This document shows positions 11,820 through 24,300 of a stretch of DNA of 64,000 nt, piece by piece (the stretch's first letter is position 1; each line of letters opens with the position of its first letter). The stretch is from Symbiodinium microadriaticum. Taxonomy: Eukaryota; Sar; Dinophyceae; Suessiales; Symbiodiniaceae. Below the pieces are notes generated by a model that saw nothing but the letters and a program-made list of their open reading frames with translations, was not told the origin of the DNA and searched no databases. The stretch covers positions 163,899-227,898 of the forward strand of contig LSRX01000786.1 in the NCBI GenBank assembly GCA_001939145.1. Direction: 5' to 3'. Made by a program: the position numbers and the translations under genes.

Positions 11820-12707
11820 ATTCAGAAAGAAAAACAGCAGAGAGAGAGAGAGAGAGAGAGTGAGAGAGAGAAAGAGGGAAAAGAGAAGAGATAAGAAACA
11901 GTTTTGATTGGAAGCCCAAAATAGCACAAGACAGATGGATCCTAGCACCCGGTTGTCGGCTTGCTGTAATGTCCGGTTTAGGCTTTAGGGTTAGGGTCTA
12001 CGGTTTAGGCTTTAGAGCTTACGGCCTAGGGCGTAGGGCTCAGACTTGGGCGTCTGGGTTTGGATTTTAAATGTTAGGTTAGGGTTTACGGTTTAGGTTG
12101 AGATTCAGGCTTGTCCTGAATCTTAAGCCCTACATGGTCAGAAGATTTGCGGTTGCGGTATACTGCTGAATCCAGCGCTGTCGGGCTAGGTTTTTCTGAA
12201 CTCAAGCCCGCCCAGTATATATCCAGATGAAGCCTTGTAACACCCCATAGACCCCGAGGGAATCCCGATAAAACCTAGACCCTACATTCTAAACCCCTAA
12301 ACCCTAAACCCTGAAACCTAAACCCCAAACCCTAAACCCTAAACCCCTAAACCCTAAACGCTAAATTGACCCCTGAAAGGAACCCGTCAACCAACCTTTA
12401 AAGGAATCCCTCAGCCCGCAGCCTCACCCTCAACCCTAAGCCCTGTCATCGAAAGGAGGGTTTACGGTTTAGGGTTTAGGGTTTTAGGATTTAGGGTTAA
12501 GGGTTTAGCATAGGGGCCTAAAGAATTACCCCTGCTACCTTGGGAGTTCCTTATTCGGCTTATAGTACAATATCCACCAAAAGCCTATTCTGATCATTAA
12601 GGCTTCTCCTGTATGCATCAAAATAGCCCAATAGCCTTATCTAATAGGGTCTTTGGGCCCAAAAGCCTAAAATTATGTGTCCTTTGAGGGTTTCGGTTAC
12701 GGTTTAG

Positions 12708-12779
12708 GAAGCGAGGCTCGAAGTCAGCGAAGCCATCGTCGCCTTCATCCCCTACGTCGTGGAGTTGTGGAGTCTTCAG
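12708..12779 (+). other. Exon-like island next to a telomere-type acceptor
   Basis: A 72-nt frame (EARLEVSEAIVAFIPYVVEL, then WSLQ) is bounded by GGTTTAG|G and CAG|GTGCCC. The acceptor AG lies within a TTTAGG repeat unit. Product unknown. Confidence 0.38.
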
Positions 12780-13317
12780 GTGCCCCCTGTTTCGGTTTGG
12801 GGGTTGGGGTTAAGGGTTTAGGGTTTAAGGTTTAAGGTTTAGGATACAGGGTTCAAGGTTTGGAGTTTAAGGTGTAGGGTGTAAGGTTTAGGGATTGGGG
12901 CCCCTGAATCCCGCATGCATCCGGCCCGGAGCGAATCCTTTCGGTGGTAGCAAGTGCATTCAGCGGCCGGACACGTCCTCATCCGAGGTAACAAGAGCCC
13001 AGAGCTGTGAAACTCCAGGTTTCAGGCCATGGGGCCTAGGGCATTCAGCCTGGGGTTTCAGGTTTAGGGCTTAGGGCTTAGGGCCTAAAGCCTATAGGTT
13101 TAGGGTGCAGGGCTTCCAGCTTTCAACAAACCCGTAAACCTTTTTCCCCCCCGAAGCACCAGACTCCCGTGTGCGGTGCTCTGCCAGATCCCGACACGAG
13201 CGACGGTGTGATGACCTCGGTTTCTGCAGGGGTTAGGGGTCTTGTGGTGTAGTAGCGGCAAACCGCACGACGAAGCGGACGACCACAGTGACTGCTTCTG
13301 CTGCAATTTTGCGCCGC

Positions 13318-13430
13318 GACGACGACGACTACTGCTACTCTTGCTTCTGCTACTGTTCTTGCTACTTCTGTTGCTAGTACTGCTGCCGCAACTGCTGCTC
13401 TTGTTGCTGCTGCTGTGTTGTTGCTGTTTT
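13318..13430 (+). repeat. CTT/CTG trinucleotide-rich tract
   Basis: Imperfect CTT, CTG and CTA triplets giving poly-Leu when translated. Followed by TATGTTG-like sequence to 13570 with no recognisable feature. Confidence 0.7.
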
Positions 13431-13659
13431 TTTTACATGCTTTATGAAATCATGCTGCATCACGCTCTGTGGTGTTGTATTGTGTCATGTTTTGTTCTGC
13501 CTCAGTGCAATCATTGGTACTATATTCTATCGTAGTATACTATGTTGTCTTATATCACACAGGAATATTTAGACTGGTGTGGGTGCTCTGGTGCAAATCG
13601 CTAGCTGCTGACAGCTTGAAGTTTCTGGGTGGCCGAAAATCAAGAAATTTTGGTTATTG

Positions 13660-13960
13660 ACAGTATTGTTATTGTTATTATTATTATTGTAGCTCTTATT
13701 GTGATTATGATTGTTTTTATTCTTCTTATTACGAGCATGATGATTATTGTGATTGTCATCTTTATTCTTGTGATTATTTTACTGTTGTTATGATTGTCAG
13801 TCTTGTCATTATTATTGTCGTAATTATTCTTATCATTTACCAATGATTATTATTGTCATTGTTATTACTACTATTCTTATTATCAGTATGATTATTATGC
13901 TTATTCTTTTCACTATGATTATGTTGATAAATGATTAGTATTATGATTTCAAAACCAAGG
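13660..13960 (+). repeat. TTATTG/ATTGTCATT low-complexity tract
   Basis: About 300 bases of TTATTATTGTTATT and GATTATTGTC units, including ATGATTATTATTGTCATT. No gene. Confidence 0.8.
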
Positions 13961-13969
13961 CCCCTTACA

Positions 13970-16119
13970 CTTCATATAAACCCCGAATATTCCCTAAACA
14001 TGAACCCCAACCCCGACACCCATAAACCCTAAAAGCCTAAACCCGAAGCCCATACGCGCACTGCATGTAGGGTTTGGAGCTTAGGGTTTGGAGTTTAGGG
14101 TTTAGTGTTTAGGGTTTGAGGTTTAGGGTTTAGGCACCGCAATCAGATGGCATTGCAGATTGCAGATCCCCTGAATGTGAAGTACGGTAGTATATTAGGC
14201 CCCAAAACCCTATTCTAAGTGTTAGGGCCCCTATATTATGGGCTCCGAACGCCCCAAGGTTGGCGAACACATGGGCTGTTCATCTTCAGAGGACGGCGGT
14301 TTAGGGTTTAGGGTTTAGGCGTAAGAAATGAGGGTTAGGGATCCGGGGTTTGGGGGTTTAGGGTAGGGCTGAGGACTCAAAGGGTTTAGGCAGGCTAAAC
14401 CCTAAACCCCTAAACCCTAGACCCTACACTCTAAGCCCTAAGCCCTAAACCCTAAACCCTAAAACCCAAACCCTAAGCACCCTGCAGCCTAGTATTAAAA
14501 AGGATTCGAGCAGGTTTGAAAAAGGGCGTGGGCCGGGGATTCCAGACACATGGCGTAGCTGATCTGGGCGTCACGCTCTTGGGCGTCAGGCTCAAGGGCT
14601 TAGAGGATTAGAGCTTAGGTTTTAGTGTCTAGGGTTTTGGGGTTTAGGGTTTTACGGTTGAGGGTTTAGGGAAAGTTTAGGGGTTAGAGGATTAGGGTTT
14701 AGGGATCGGGGGTTCGGGGATTCGGGCATAGGTTTGGGTTTAGGGTTTCAGAGTTAGGTTCAGGGGTTCGGGGCTTTGGGGGTAGGGCTTAGGGCTTAGG
14801 GTTCTTTAGGAGTGGTATCAGCATCGTACCCTTTCGAAGCAGTATCCTGTTTGCAACCTTCACTAATTTCTTCGCCGCCCCGAGCACTTGGACCTTCAAC
14901 CAAGCTTTAGGGGTCTAGGGTTTAGGGGTTTAGGGGGTCAGGGGTTTAGGGTTTAGGGTTTAGGGGTTTGGGGTTTTGGGAGTAACGGGTTTAGGGTTTA
15001 GGGTTGAACCTTAAATGCCAAACCCGCAGGTTTAAACCCCCAAACGCAAGGCCTAAAACCTCAAGAGCCCTACTTCTTGGAAGCAAAACACCAAATGCCT
15101 TAAAATCTAGAAGCTTGGGGTAACTTTTAGGGCTTACGGCTTAGGGTTGTAGGAGTAAAAAAGGTGTAGGAGCCTGGTCAATAGGGCCAAACTCATTCCT
15201 TTGGGTTCCTTAATTCTCAAACAAACCCTAAACCCTAGACCGTTTCATGGTTCGAAACTATGCTAGAGCATACCCCCGAACCCTACTCCGATTGTTAACC
15301 CCCCTCCCATGTCATAAAGCCCCGATAGACACTTAAAGGCACTAAACCTTTAACCCTAAACCCTTAAAACCCTCAACCCTAAACCCTAAACCCTGAACCC
15401 CAAACCCTAGACCCTAAAGCCTTAACGAACCCTTTAGAGGACTCCTGTTCTGTTCTGAACCCGAAGCCCACCCCAAGGTCCAAGCGCTCTTAAAGGCACG
15501 GTACACGCACGGTTTAGGGTTTAGGGTTGGGGCTTAGGGTTTTTAGGGTTTGGAGTTTAGCTAAACCCTAGTAAACCCTAAAAAAAAAACCCTAAACCCT
15601 AAATCCTAAACCCTAAACCCTAAACCCTAAACCGTGGCTTTACCCATATTGCTTTGCCTGCAGAGGAAGCAGCCGGGGAGCGACCAGACATTAGATCAGG
15701 GACAGGAGGCCACGGGAGTTTCACGCTTTGGGGCCCTTTTTTCGGGGCTTTCTTTAGGGGAGTAGCCCTGAGCCCGAAACCCCTAAACCCTAAACCGGGG
15801 TTGGGGGGTTCGGTGGGAGTTGCAGGCTTTCGGGCTTAGGGCTTTAGGGGTGAGGGTTTCGTGTTTAGGTAAGAGTCGTAGGCTACGGGGTTTAGGGTTT
15901 AGAGTGATATTTACAGGCCTTGGGGCTTTAGGGCTTTGTTGGGTTTAGGGTTTGGAGCGTGGTGAGAGGTACAGGCATAGGGCTTATGACCCTTAACCCT
16001 AAACCCTAAACCGAGGCTTTATGGGTCATGGGTTTAGGGTTCCGGGTCAAGGGGTTCGGGCTTACGGTGAGAGTTGCAAGCCCTGGGGTTCACAGCTTTG
16101 TCGGTTGCATGTGCTTTCA
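13970..16119. other. No confident gene: dense TTTAGGG-like blocks
   Basis: G-strand blocks at 14068-14135, 14300-14395, 14590-14810 and 14905-15005, C-strand at 14398-14478 and 15350-15420, with both meeting near 15500-15640. A possible short exon (EAAGERPDIRSGTGGHGSF) follows CCTGCAG at 15662 but is unsupported. Confidence 0.5.
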
Positions 16120-16121
16120 TA

Positions 16122-16222
16122 CTGTTGATGATCGAAATCTTGCATCACCTTAAGGACCCTAAACTATGGGAATTACGGTCTATTCCTTATTATGGGTAAT
16201 GCAGGATTTATATCATCAACCG
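16122..16222 (+). mobile_element. 101-bp GTTGATGAT/ATCATCAAC element, copy 1
   Basis: Ends CTGTTGATGAT and ATCATCAACCG, flanked by TA. The inner arm GTAATGCAGGATTTATATCA is shared with the other copies. Confidence 0.75.
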
Positions 16223-16422
16223 TAGGGCTTTCTGAGGCTTTTGGGAAAGTGTGGATATCTTGTAGTTGGATTTGTATTCTGGGCTTCAGGTGGGTTTGTC
16301 AAGGGTTTAGGGTGTAGGCTTTGCGGCTCGAGTCTAGGTCAGACCGCCCTGCATCCTTTGCCCCCTAGGGAGTCTCCTTTGCTCCCTTGCTCCATGGCCG
16401 ACCTTCCTCCACCTCTGCGGAG

Positions 16423-16942
16423 ACTCCAAAGCCAACTCGGTGCCTGCAGCAGCTCTCGACCTCGAGCATCAATTTGAAGATGACATGGAAAATGGAGACC
16501 CATCGTCGACGATGTCGCAACCCTGGAGGATCGGATGTCAGGCTTTTTCCCTCAGTGTGCATCGCCTTCTGCAAAATATCCCTCCTGCCCTTTATGCGGC
16601 GCCGGGAAAATGGAGGATTGACTGGCGGTCCCGACTGAGCTCTTCACTGCCTGCTATGGTCCCCCGCCACAAGCTGCCTCGAGGCCCCGCCACCGGCTGA
16701 GCAGCGGATGCCGAAGGCAGACACGGTTTTCTCGTAGGTGTAAACAACATCAATGCAGACGGCAGTACAGTAGTTTCCCTCAAACTCTGGCCGAAAGCGT
16801 TTAACTATTTAGGCCAATGGTACTGTGTCCGGGTTTAGAGTTTGTGGCCTTGGATGTTGGGATTTTGCATCAAGCTCCTTTGCAGAATGTTTACCCGAGA
16901 GCCTCAAGATGCGGCTCCTTCAGCATCCCGTCCACGCCACAG
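16423..16942 (+). other. Three linked exon-like islands
   Basis: 16423-16541 reads SVPAAALDLEHQFEDDMENG among other residues and ends CAG|GC. 16640-16737 lies between TGAG and GTAG|GTG. 16886-16942 lies between TTTGCAG and CACAG|GTC. Phases of one reading are compatible across all three, but the second island also has another attractive frame (EAPPPAEQRMPKADTVF). This is probably part of one unrecognised gene. Confidence 0.33.
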
Positions 16943-17904
16943 GTCGGCGCCCCGAAGTCAGGGATGCTTCTGCTTTTGGTGCCATTAAATCGCAAGCCCA
17001 GCACCTGCAATCCTGAATCCTACACCCCAAGTCCAAGCCCGACGTCTTGAACCGTGATCTAGAGGTCGGAGTAGTTAGCACTACTATTCTTTAGGTTCCT
17101 GATGGTCAGTGGTTATATTCTATCCCCCAGGACTCTCCCGTCTTCTAAGGGTTCAGGCCCCGCGTTAAACAGTAACGCCACACACACATGCGGTTGAAGG
17201 CTGTTCGGCCCCGAGCCTTGAGCCTCCAACGTTAAGGCCGAGACCCTAACCTTAGCTTTAGGGTGTAGGGTTTAGGATTTGAGGTTATAAACTTCTGAGG
17301 GCTTTGCAAAACTACATACCGTCCGGGTATCATGAGATCAGATTATACCCAGCATTGTTCAGATCTTTCGTCTAAGTATCCTCCGGGCAGGTGACAGAGT
17401 GCAGCAATCTGGAAGGTTTCGACCCTGCCTTGCTGCTTGGGCGCGAAGGTCTTTGTGAGGTTAAGGTTTAGGGTTTAGGGTTTAGGGTTTAGGGTTCAGG
17501 GTTCAGGGTTTAGGGTTCTCGGTGGTTGAAAAAAGGGTTCCACAAAGGTGTTATAAGAGCTTACAAGGAGTTTCTGTCATGTGTTGTGGGAGCTTCAAGG
17601 TGCTCTATGAGGAACACTATTCCCGCTGTCATTGTTGTTGTTCGTTGCTCCTGTCATTTATTCCATTTCTATTGCAGCACTTGTCTTTTATTCCTGGTTT
17701 GGGGTTTGATGGGTTCGGGTCCCGGTTTAGGTTGGCCCAGAGGGGTTTTGAAGGTTAGGACTTGTACTGAAGCTGGGCCCTGAACCCTTTGCCCTAAACA
17801 GCGCAATCCGAAAGCCAAATGTCCAAGCCCGACCCTGATCCCTAACTCCAAGCCCAAGCCCCCATTAAAACATAGCGAAGGCACGAAATTCCTTGCCCGT
17901 CATT
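16943..17904. other. No confident gene before the duplication
   Basis: Mostly unique sequence with a TTTAGGG tract at 17462-17515. Short ORFs near 17522-17783 are not supported by splice signals or conservation. Confidence 0.45.
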
Positions 17905-18046
17905 TTGGAGGTTAGAGTTTAGGGTTCTGCGCTCAAACCCAAAAGCCCAAAGTTCCAATTCCAAGCTTTTCTGGGCTTGCATCTTCGGTATATTCCCCCG
18001 AGGCCCTCAAGCCTAGACTGTTTAAACCCTAAGCAGTAAGCTCTCT

Positions 18047-18135
18047 GACAGCTGAAGCTTCTCGGATTTGGCATACGGCTTGAGGGCTTCATAAAGAAGC
18101 CTGAGCAACCAGCAATGCCGTTCCGTGGTGGGGTT
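18047..18135 (+). other. Conserved exon-like block upstream of gene A exon 1
   Basis: In one frame this reads LKLLGFGIRLEGFIKKPEQP and onward. The copy in the second unit (about 29645-29733) shares the frame, with two silent codon differences, three amino-acid changes and a 3-base in-frame indel. It could be a further 5' exon of genes A and B or merely slowly diverging intergenic DNA. No clear donor was fixed. Confidence 0.3.
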
Positions 18136-18336
18136 CCTGGTTGTAAGTTGTGTATAGTATGCCAAAATCCTACCTGTGAACTAAAAATCACACGTCTCGC
18201 ATTTATCTCTTCGCTCCCTCGCAGACCTCGAACCCCTAGATCCCCGAGACCCTAGACCCTTTAAGCCCCCGGTTTAGGGTATATAGGGTTTGACCCTATT
18301 ATAACCCTAAACCCTAAACCCGGAGCCCTTGGAGCA

Positions 18337-18394
18337 ATGCCACCTTCTGCGCACCGCCTCCGGCGACCGCTGTCCTACGATAGAATCGAAGGAG
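18337..18394 (+). CDS. Gene A exon 1 (candidate start exon)
   Basis: The open frame begins with ATG and encodes MPPSAHRLRRPLSYDRIEG plus one base. The partner in gene B (29925-29982) differs at three codons within the exon, and all three changes are silent (two Arg, one Leu). Just beyond the GC donor, B lacks 9 bases, an in-frame length. This pattern indicates protein-level selection. An in-frame TGA lies two codons before the ATG in B, supporting this ATG as the start or an exon boundary just upstream. It ends phase 1, as exon 2 requires. Confidence 0.55.
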
Positions 18395-21300
18395 GCACCT
18401 CAGGCACCTCTGACTTGCTCTAGTCGGGCTTAGAGGGTCTAAGGTGTATGGGGCTTGGGGTGCAGGGTTTTGGGTTTAAGGTTTGGGGCAAAGGGTTTGG
18501 GGGTTTTGGGTTTAAGGGGGGTTTAGGTGTTTGGGTTACCTTGGGTTTGTCATGGTTTTGGTTGATGGCAGCCTTCAGGAGTATCTCTTGACGAAGAGAT
18601 GTCGGAGTCTCTGGTGTTCGGCTTCTGTTGAATCCAGGGCCACCCCTACACCCTAAACCCTAAATCCTAGAGTTAAAGGGTTAGGATGCCATAGGTATCG
18701 CAGGGTTTTTGCATCCTGGCAGCCCGCAGAACTCTGAGTAAATGGCCATGGCTTCTTCTTCTACTTCTTCTTCTTATTTTTATTGTTATTCTTATTATTA
18801 CTCTTATTGTTATTTAAACGCTTCGCGTCGTCCGCCTCGGCCCGGCGCAAGCAAAGAGGGCCAACGAACTGCTGGTGCCAATTTACGGCAGCTCACCGTC
18901 GTGCGGAAAGACTGAAGGGATGGGATGAGAGACAAAAGCAAAGAGAAGGGGGCGAGGAAAAACTGGACGGCGGAGGAAAGAGACGAGGCAGCAAAACACA
19001 TAAAGTGGAAAGCATGCTCAGGAACTCGAGCTTGAAAACGGGCAGGAAATGAAAGCAAATGGGCCGCGCATCGACGGCTGCCGCTCTCAGCCAGCGCAAG
19101 CAAGGAGAAAAAAACAAGAATGGTGGAAAAGCGGAAGCAACAATGGAGGGAAACCGAAGCGAGCGGGCGGGAGAAGGGACAGGCTCGCGGGGAAGGGTCG
19201 GAGAGGGGGGGTTGGGGGATGCAGAAAGGTGGGTGGGACCGGGGAAGGGGGCTGGGCTGGGAGCGGCGGAGGAATCCGAATAGGAACCTCTGGACAACCT
19301 CGCTTCGTTGCGCCTAAGCCCAGGGGAATGAGTATTGGCTCTAGGGCTTACGGGTTTTATGGTTTAGGGGTTTAGGGTTCTCAGACTGTCCGAGAAGAGG
19401 CAGGGGGAACTGTGCAAACAGGGAGGGAGGTAAGGCTTAGCCCCAGCATCCCCATCACAGAAACCTGAACCCCGAAAGGCTTGAGGTCCGGAAACCTGGA
19501 AGCCTAAAGTAAGCCCCTCAACCCAGATCCGGGACCCGAAACCATAATATAAGGCTGCTTAGGGTCTTCTTATGAGACATTCGGGTTTTGTTGAATGATT
19601 TGACCCGAAACTACTTAGGCTACGACTAGCGCTACGACCTTCATTATCGTTCATCTGCTTGCAGGCGGTTTCGACGTGAAGCCCTAGAACCTGAGACGCC
19701 CTGAGGTTCATGGTTTATTTCCTTCCGCACCGTAAAACCTAAGGGCTAAACCAATACCTTGCAGCGCGAAGTGCTCGGATGCAAGCAGGAGCAGTGAGCT
19801 CGCTGCGCTCCACGACGACTCTCCAGGTGCTGACCGGTTCGCTGGCTTAAACTGGGCTTGGGGTTTAGGGCTTATGGGCGTAGGGTTAGGGCTTGTGGGT
19901 TTAGGGTTTAGGGCTTAGTGTTGAAACTTGTCACAACTTTAACCACCCAACTCTGGAACGAATCTCTCGAGTCTTAGAGACCAGAAGCCTTAGCCAGCAA
20001 CACTCCAAGCCCTTAAACTTGAAGCAAACTTCATGTAAAACCCTGAAACCCAACTCCCTGTACCCGAAGCCCTCAAACCCTTGAGCCCTAAATCTCTAAA
20101 CCCTAAACCCTACACCCTAAACCCTGCACCCTAAACCCTAAACCGCTACACTCTTATTGAACCCAAATACTTGCACCCTAGGCCCCAAAGCCCGGCTGTG
20201 TAAACCGAAACTCCCAGATTTCTGTTCGTTGAAAACAGGCTTTGGGTTTAGGGTTTAGGGTTTAGGGTTTAGGGTTTAGGGTTTAGGGTTTAGGCTTTGG
20301 GATGATCCCAGGCCCTAGGCCCTAAGCACTCCAGGAACCATCGGATATGAGGGTTAGTTATCCAGGCCGCTACATGAAACCCTAAGCCCTAAGCCCTAAA
20401 CTCAGCAAACTGCAGACCCAGGATTTAGTAAACCCTAAACCCCAAATTTCAGTAAACCCTAAACCCTAAACCCTATACCCCAAATTCAGTAAACCCTAAA
20501 CCCTAAACCCAGGATTTGGAATGATCTTCAACCAGGACCTTCAGACGCTCCTTTCGGCCGGGGGGCTCTACGGCATCCGATTTCCGACACTGGAGCAGAT
20601 GCAGACGGTAGGGGACACGTTGTGCCTTGGAGAGTTGTAATTCCAGTAGTCCCAGTGCTTCCAGCGTCGGTTGATTACGATTTTGAAGCACGGTCTAGTT
20701 CAGGGTCTCAGGATTTAGGAATAGGGTTGGACGTATCTCAGTTTACGGTCTATGGGCTAGGATCCTAGATGCAAGAGATTTGAAGCATCACCAAAGAAGC
20801 AAAGTGCAGCACTTCCCAAAAATGTGGTCGAGTTTTCCAACGCCTGACTGAAGTAACAGAATCAGAAGCCTATGAAGCCATAGCGGCATTGCTTATCATC
20901 TTCCGTTGCGCCAGAGGTTCGGCGCATCTGTGGAGACAGAAAGCGTGGACCTCTTCATCAGTCATTCTTGGAGTGCAGGTCGTCAGGGCTTCGAGTGGAA
21001 GGTTTATACAGTTATGAACCCACCAGGGTGGGGGTTCAGGGTTTACGTAGGGTTTAGGTCTCAGGGTTTAAGGTTTAGTTTAAGGTTTTGTTTAGGTTTG
21101 GGTTTTAGTTTAGGGTTTAGTTTACGGTTTAGGTTTCATGGTTTAGGGTTTAGGGTTTGGTTTAGGGTTTGGTTTAGGGTTTAGGGTTCAGGGTTTAGGG
21201 ACCCTTGTCAGCCTTTACTGCCTAACCTCAACGCAAATGGCGCCCTATGCCGCCTTAGCCACCAAGCTCAGCACGGTAGAACATCTAGGGTTGAAGGAAC

Positions 21301-24300
21301 AGTGGGGTGTATATAGGGTTTAGGGTATTGTAGGATTTAGGGTTTAGGGTTGAACAGCGTTTTGTTTTATCGCTGTCTGCGCTACGCAGTGATGTCTCGT
21401 ATGCATGTGCTTGCGTAGCACTGCGTAGCCATATTCATTGGGGAGCGTAGTCTCGCGCAGGGTTTTTTTGGAGACACGATCCGCGCAGGCGACCGCGCAC
21501 ATCAGCTAGCGGAATTGAAAACGATCGCCAAATCGTTCAAAATCCCTCAGCCACCAGATGGATCCAGCGGAGTCCCGTGTAGCCAGCCGCGACGTGAGAA
21601 CAGCCCAAACCACAAAAAAAAACAAAAACAGTGCTCGGCTGGGCGTTGTGAACCCAAGTCCAGAAAAGCCGAGCTACTTGAGCGGCAGGTCGGTGGGAGA
21701 AGTTCCTAGCGCTCTGCTTGTCCCCCGGCGTTAGTCAGCTCCGCTTGCTTCGCTTCTCTGACCGGCAGATGCCCCTGAATAGTATAGAGATCGGAATAGT
21801 TAGTAGTAACATTTGCTGGTAGTCATCTTCATAGTCCCTATATCATGACGCTGTAACATGTCGCAGGATTTAAAACCTTGTTCCAATTACTGAGGCCCCT
21901 ACAGAAGGGCTTAGGATTGCAATTTGCTGCTGCAGCTCCTGCAGGGGTCGGAATAACTATTGATTTGTGTCCCCATATGCGTAAGAAAATCCCAGAGCCA
22001 AGTTCTGTTTATTCAGGTCCCCCTAAACCCTAAACCCTAAGCCCTAAACCCTGTATCGGGAACCCTAGAACCAAACACCCTAAAGCTTTAGACCTCAGGC
22101 CCTAACACGATAAATCCTGCAGTGGAGGACTTGGGCCTCGAAGCATCTGAGGATTTAGGTTGGGTTTTGGGTTTAGAGTTTTGGCTTTAAGGAGACCGCC
22201 CCTTATTCTGGCACTCATTGCATTAAGGTTTTGAAAGTTTCAGGATTTCGCTTTTCGGCCTGAAGATGGTCGGGTTTAGGGTTAGAGGTTGTGCGGCTTC
22301 AGGTTCCTAAGGTTCAGAGTTTAGGTTTGGGGCTAAGGGGTGTAGGGGTTTAGTGTTTAAGGGTTTAGTGTTTAGGGTTTAGGGTTAAGGTTTTAGGGTA
22401 AGTAAGGTGTAGGGTTAAGGTTGTGATGGGGTCGTCTTATGGTTCAGGCTTCACGGTCTCAGGTTGTGGGGTTGTAACATATATTGTAGGGTTTAGGCCG
22501 GAAGGTCGTAGCAGTCAGCGTTTCGGGGTTTGTAGAGCTGAGGTATCTGAACCTACAGATGGCGGTGGCGAGTTGCATGGTCACGTGGATCTTGATGGTC
22601 CTACTCATGATCTCCTTGTACGGTGTATTCGGTCTTGGGGGAAGTCGCCTTCTGCTCCCCTGCTTTGTGTATCTGCCCATGGTCAGCTTCTTCATAGCTT
22701 TCTTCTTTGGACAGCAGCTCTCTTTCGGGCTGTGGTCTCCATCGATTTGGATAGACAGGCTGTGTATCCATCAGACGGACCTGGACTTGAAAGCCGAACA
22801 AATCAAGTCCGTGCCCACCTTCGTTGCACGTTCTTCCCGCATGCTCGTCCTTTGTGACGGGTCCTATTTTGAACGGTTGCTCAGCTCTGAAAGTACTGTG
22901 TTTTTGTGCTGAGTTCGTTGACAGCGATCGGCAACAGAAAGCTTTCTCTCGCACAGGTTGTGGTGCAACCTAGAGCTGGCCACTTTTGCACGGCATGGAG
23001 GCGTGGATAAGGTTGACGTGTTGCCACTTTGGCTTGCTCCCTGGCTGCTCTGCAGCATTTTGCTGGAGCTTCTCAGCGCCACCATGTGGGACGTTTTGCA
23101 GCTTGCGTTCCCGAATTGGAGTGCCGCCTGGTTAACAAACATCATGGGGTTCGCTGCGCCTCTTCTCGGAGACAACCCGATCATGCTGAAGCTGGGCTCT
23201 CGCTTTAGACGGTTTTGGCCGTGGTTTCGTTGCAGGAGAACAAGACACCCTGCCTCTCCATGGGGTATTCCATACCCAACTAAGGAAATTTGTTGCTTTT
23301 CTGGTTATCTGGATGATCTCATCACTGACCACGCTCCCGGCTTCCATACCCAGCGCCTGGGCCGACTTATCCCCGCAACCCGAAACCTGAACTGGCGTAC
23401 ACAGGGGCTGCACTATGAATCTCGTCGTTCGAAAGTACACGTTCGGAGGCCCCAAACGCAAGCGTTTCGTGTCAGCAAATCATGTGTGTGAGCGAGAGCG
23501 AGCACCCAGGTGATCCAGACACTGAGCCCAACCGCAAAAAACACCCAACAGCCAGCCGAAATCCGAATCCAGAAAGTTTCGTTGCTTCCCATCGAGGGCT
23601 TCGGTTTGAGGGTTTTCGGATGCTATCGGTTGTGTTGCTTTGGTATCTTTGTGGGTGTTGTGAGAATTTGTCAGTTCGGGCTACAACGATTTAAGACATG
23701 TAGGCTGTAGGGCTTGGGATTCATCAGGCTTCTTCTCCTTCCGCATGAAGATTCGCCATCACCAGATTATCCTGGACGGGAGGGGAGGAGGGTTTGGGGC
23801 TTGGGGATGGGTGTTCAGATTACCCCAGTGTCAGTGCTAGCAGCACACTCGATGATGGCAGTACTGGAAGTGGGTTGATAGCGGTGGCGCCATCGTTTGT
23901 CGGAGCAACGCTGATGAAAATTGTATTGATGCTGCTGATGATGACAAATCAGGCGGTGATTGTGTGTGTGTGTGTGTCTTATGACGGCCGTGACAAGGGG
24001 TTATGGTGGTTTTGATTGTAATGATGCTTGACGATCACGACGATGACGTTCCTGATTGGGATGATCATGATGATGATGATGATGATGATGATGATCGCAA
24101 CTGTGGTGGCGGTGGGGCAGCGGTGATGTTGATGGCGATGATGACCAGAACAGACGAGGACATACCAGGACAATCACAAGGATGGAAGGCAAGCAAGAAG
24201 CCCATGATGGTCATGGCGGCGTTCGTGCTGCTGCTGCTGCTGCTGCTGTGACTTCTACTGGTGACGATGACGATGATGATGATGATGATGATGATTATGA

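Noticed and set aside
11327-11948. Glu-Arg or Ser-Leu repeat ORFs
   Set aside because: Translations of the (CT)n and (GA)n microsatellites.
18893-19375. Overlapping ORFs of 74-134 codons on both strands
   Set aside because: Low-complexity purine-rich insertion, open in several frames; not conserved in the second duplication unit.
22423-22857. 144-codon plus-strand ORF overlapping gene A exon 6
   Set aside because: It is frame-shifted relative to the conserved membrane segments and motif, and runs through the intron upstream. Partner in B is shorter.
22459-23461. Minus-strand ORFs opposite gene A exons 6 and 7 (and 34165-34755 opposite B)
   Set aside because: The plus-strand frame is supported by splice phase, silent differences and motifs; the antisense frames have none.
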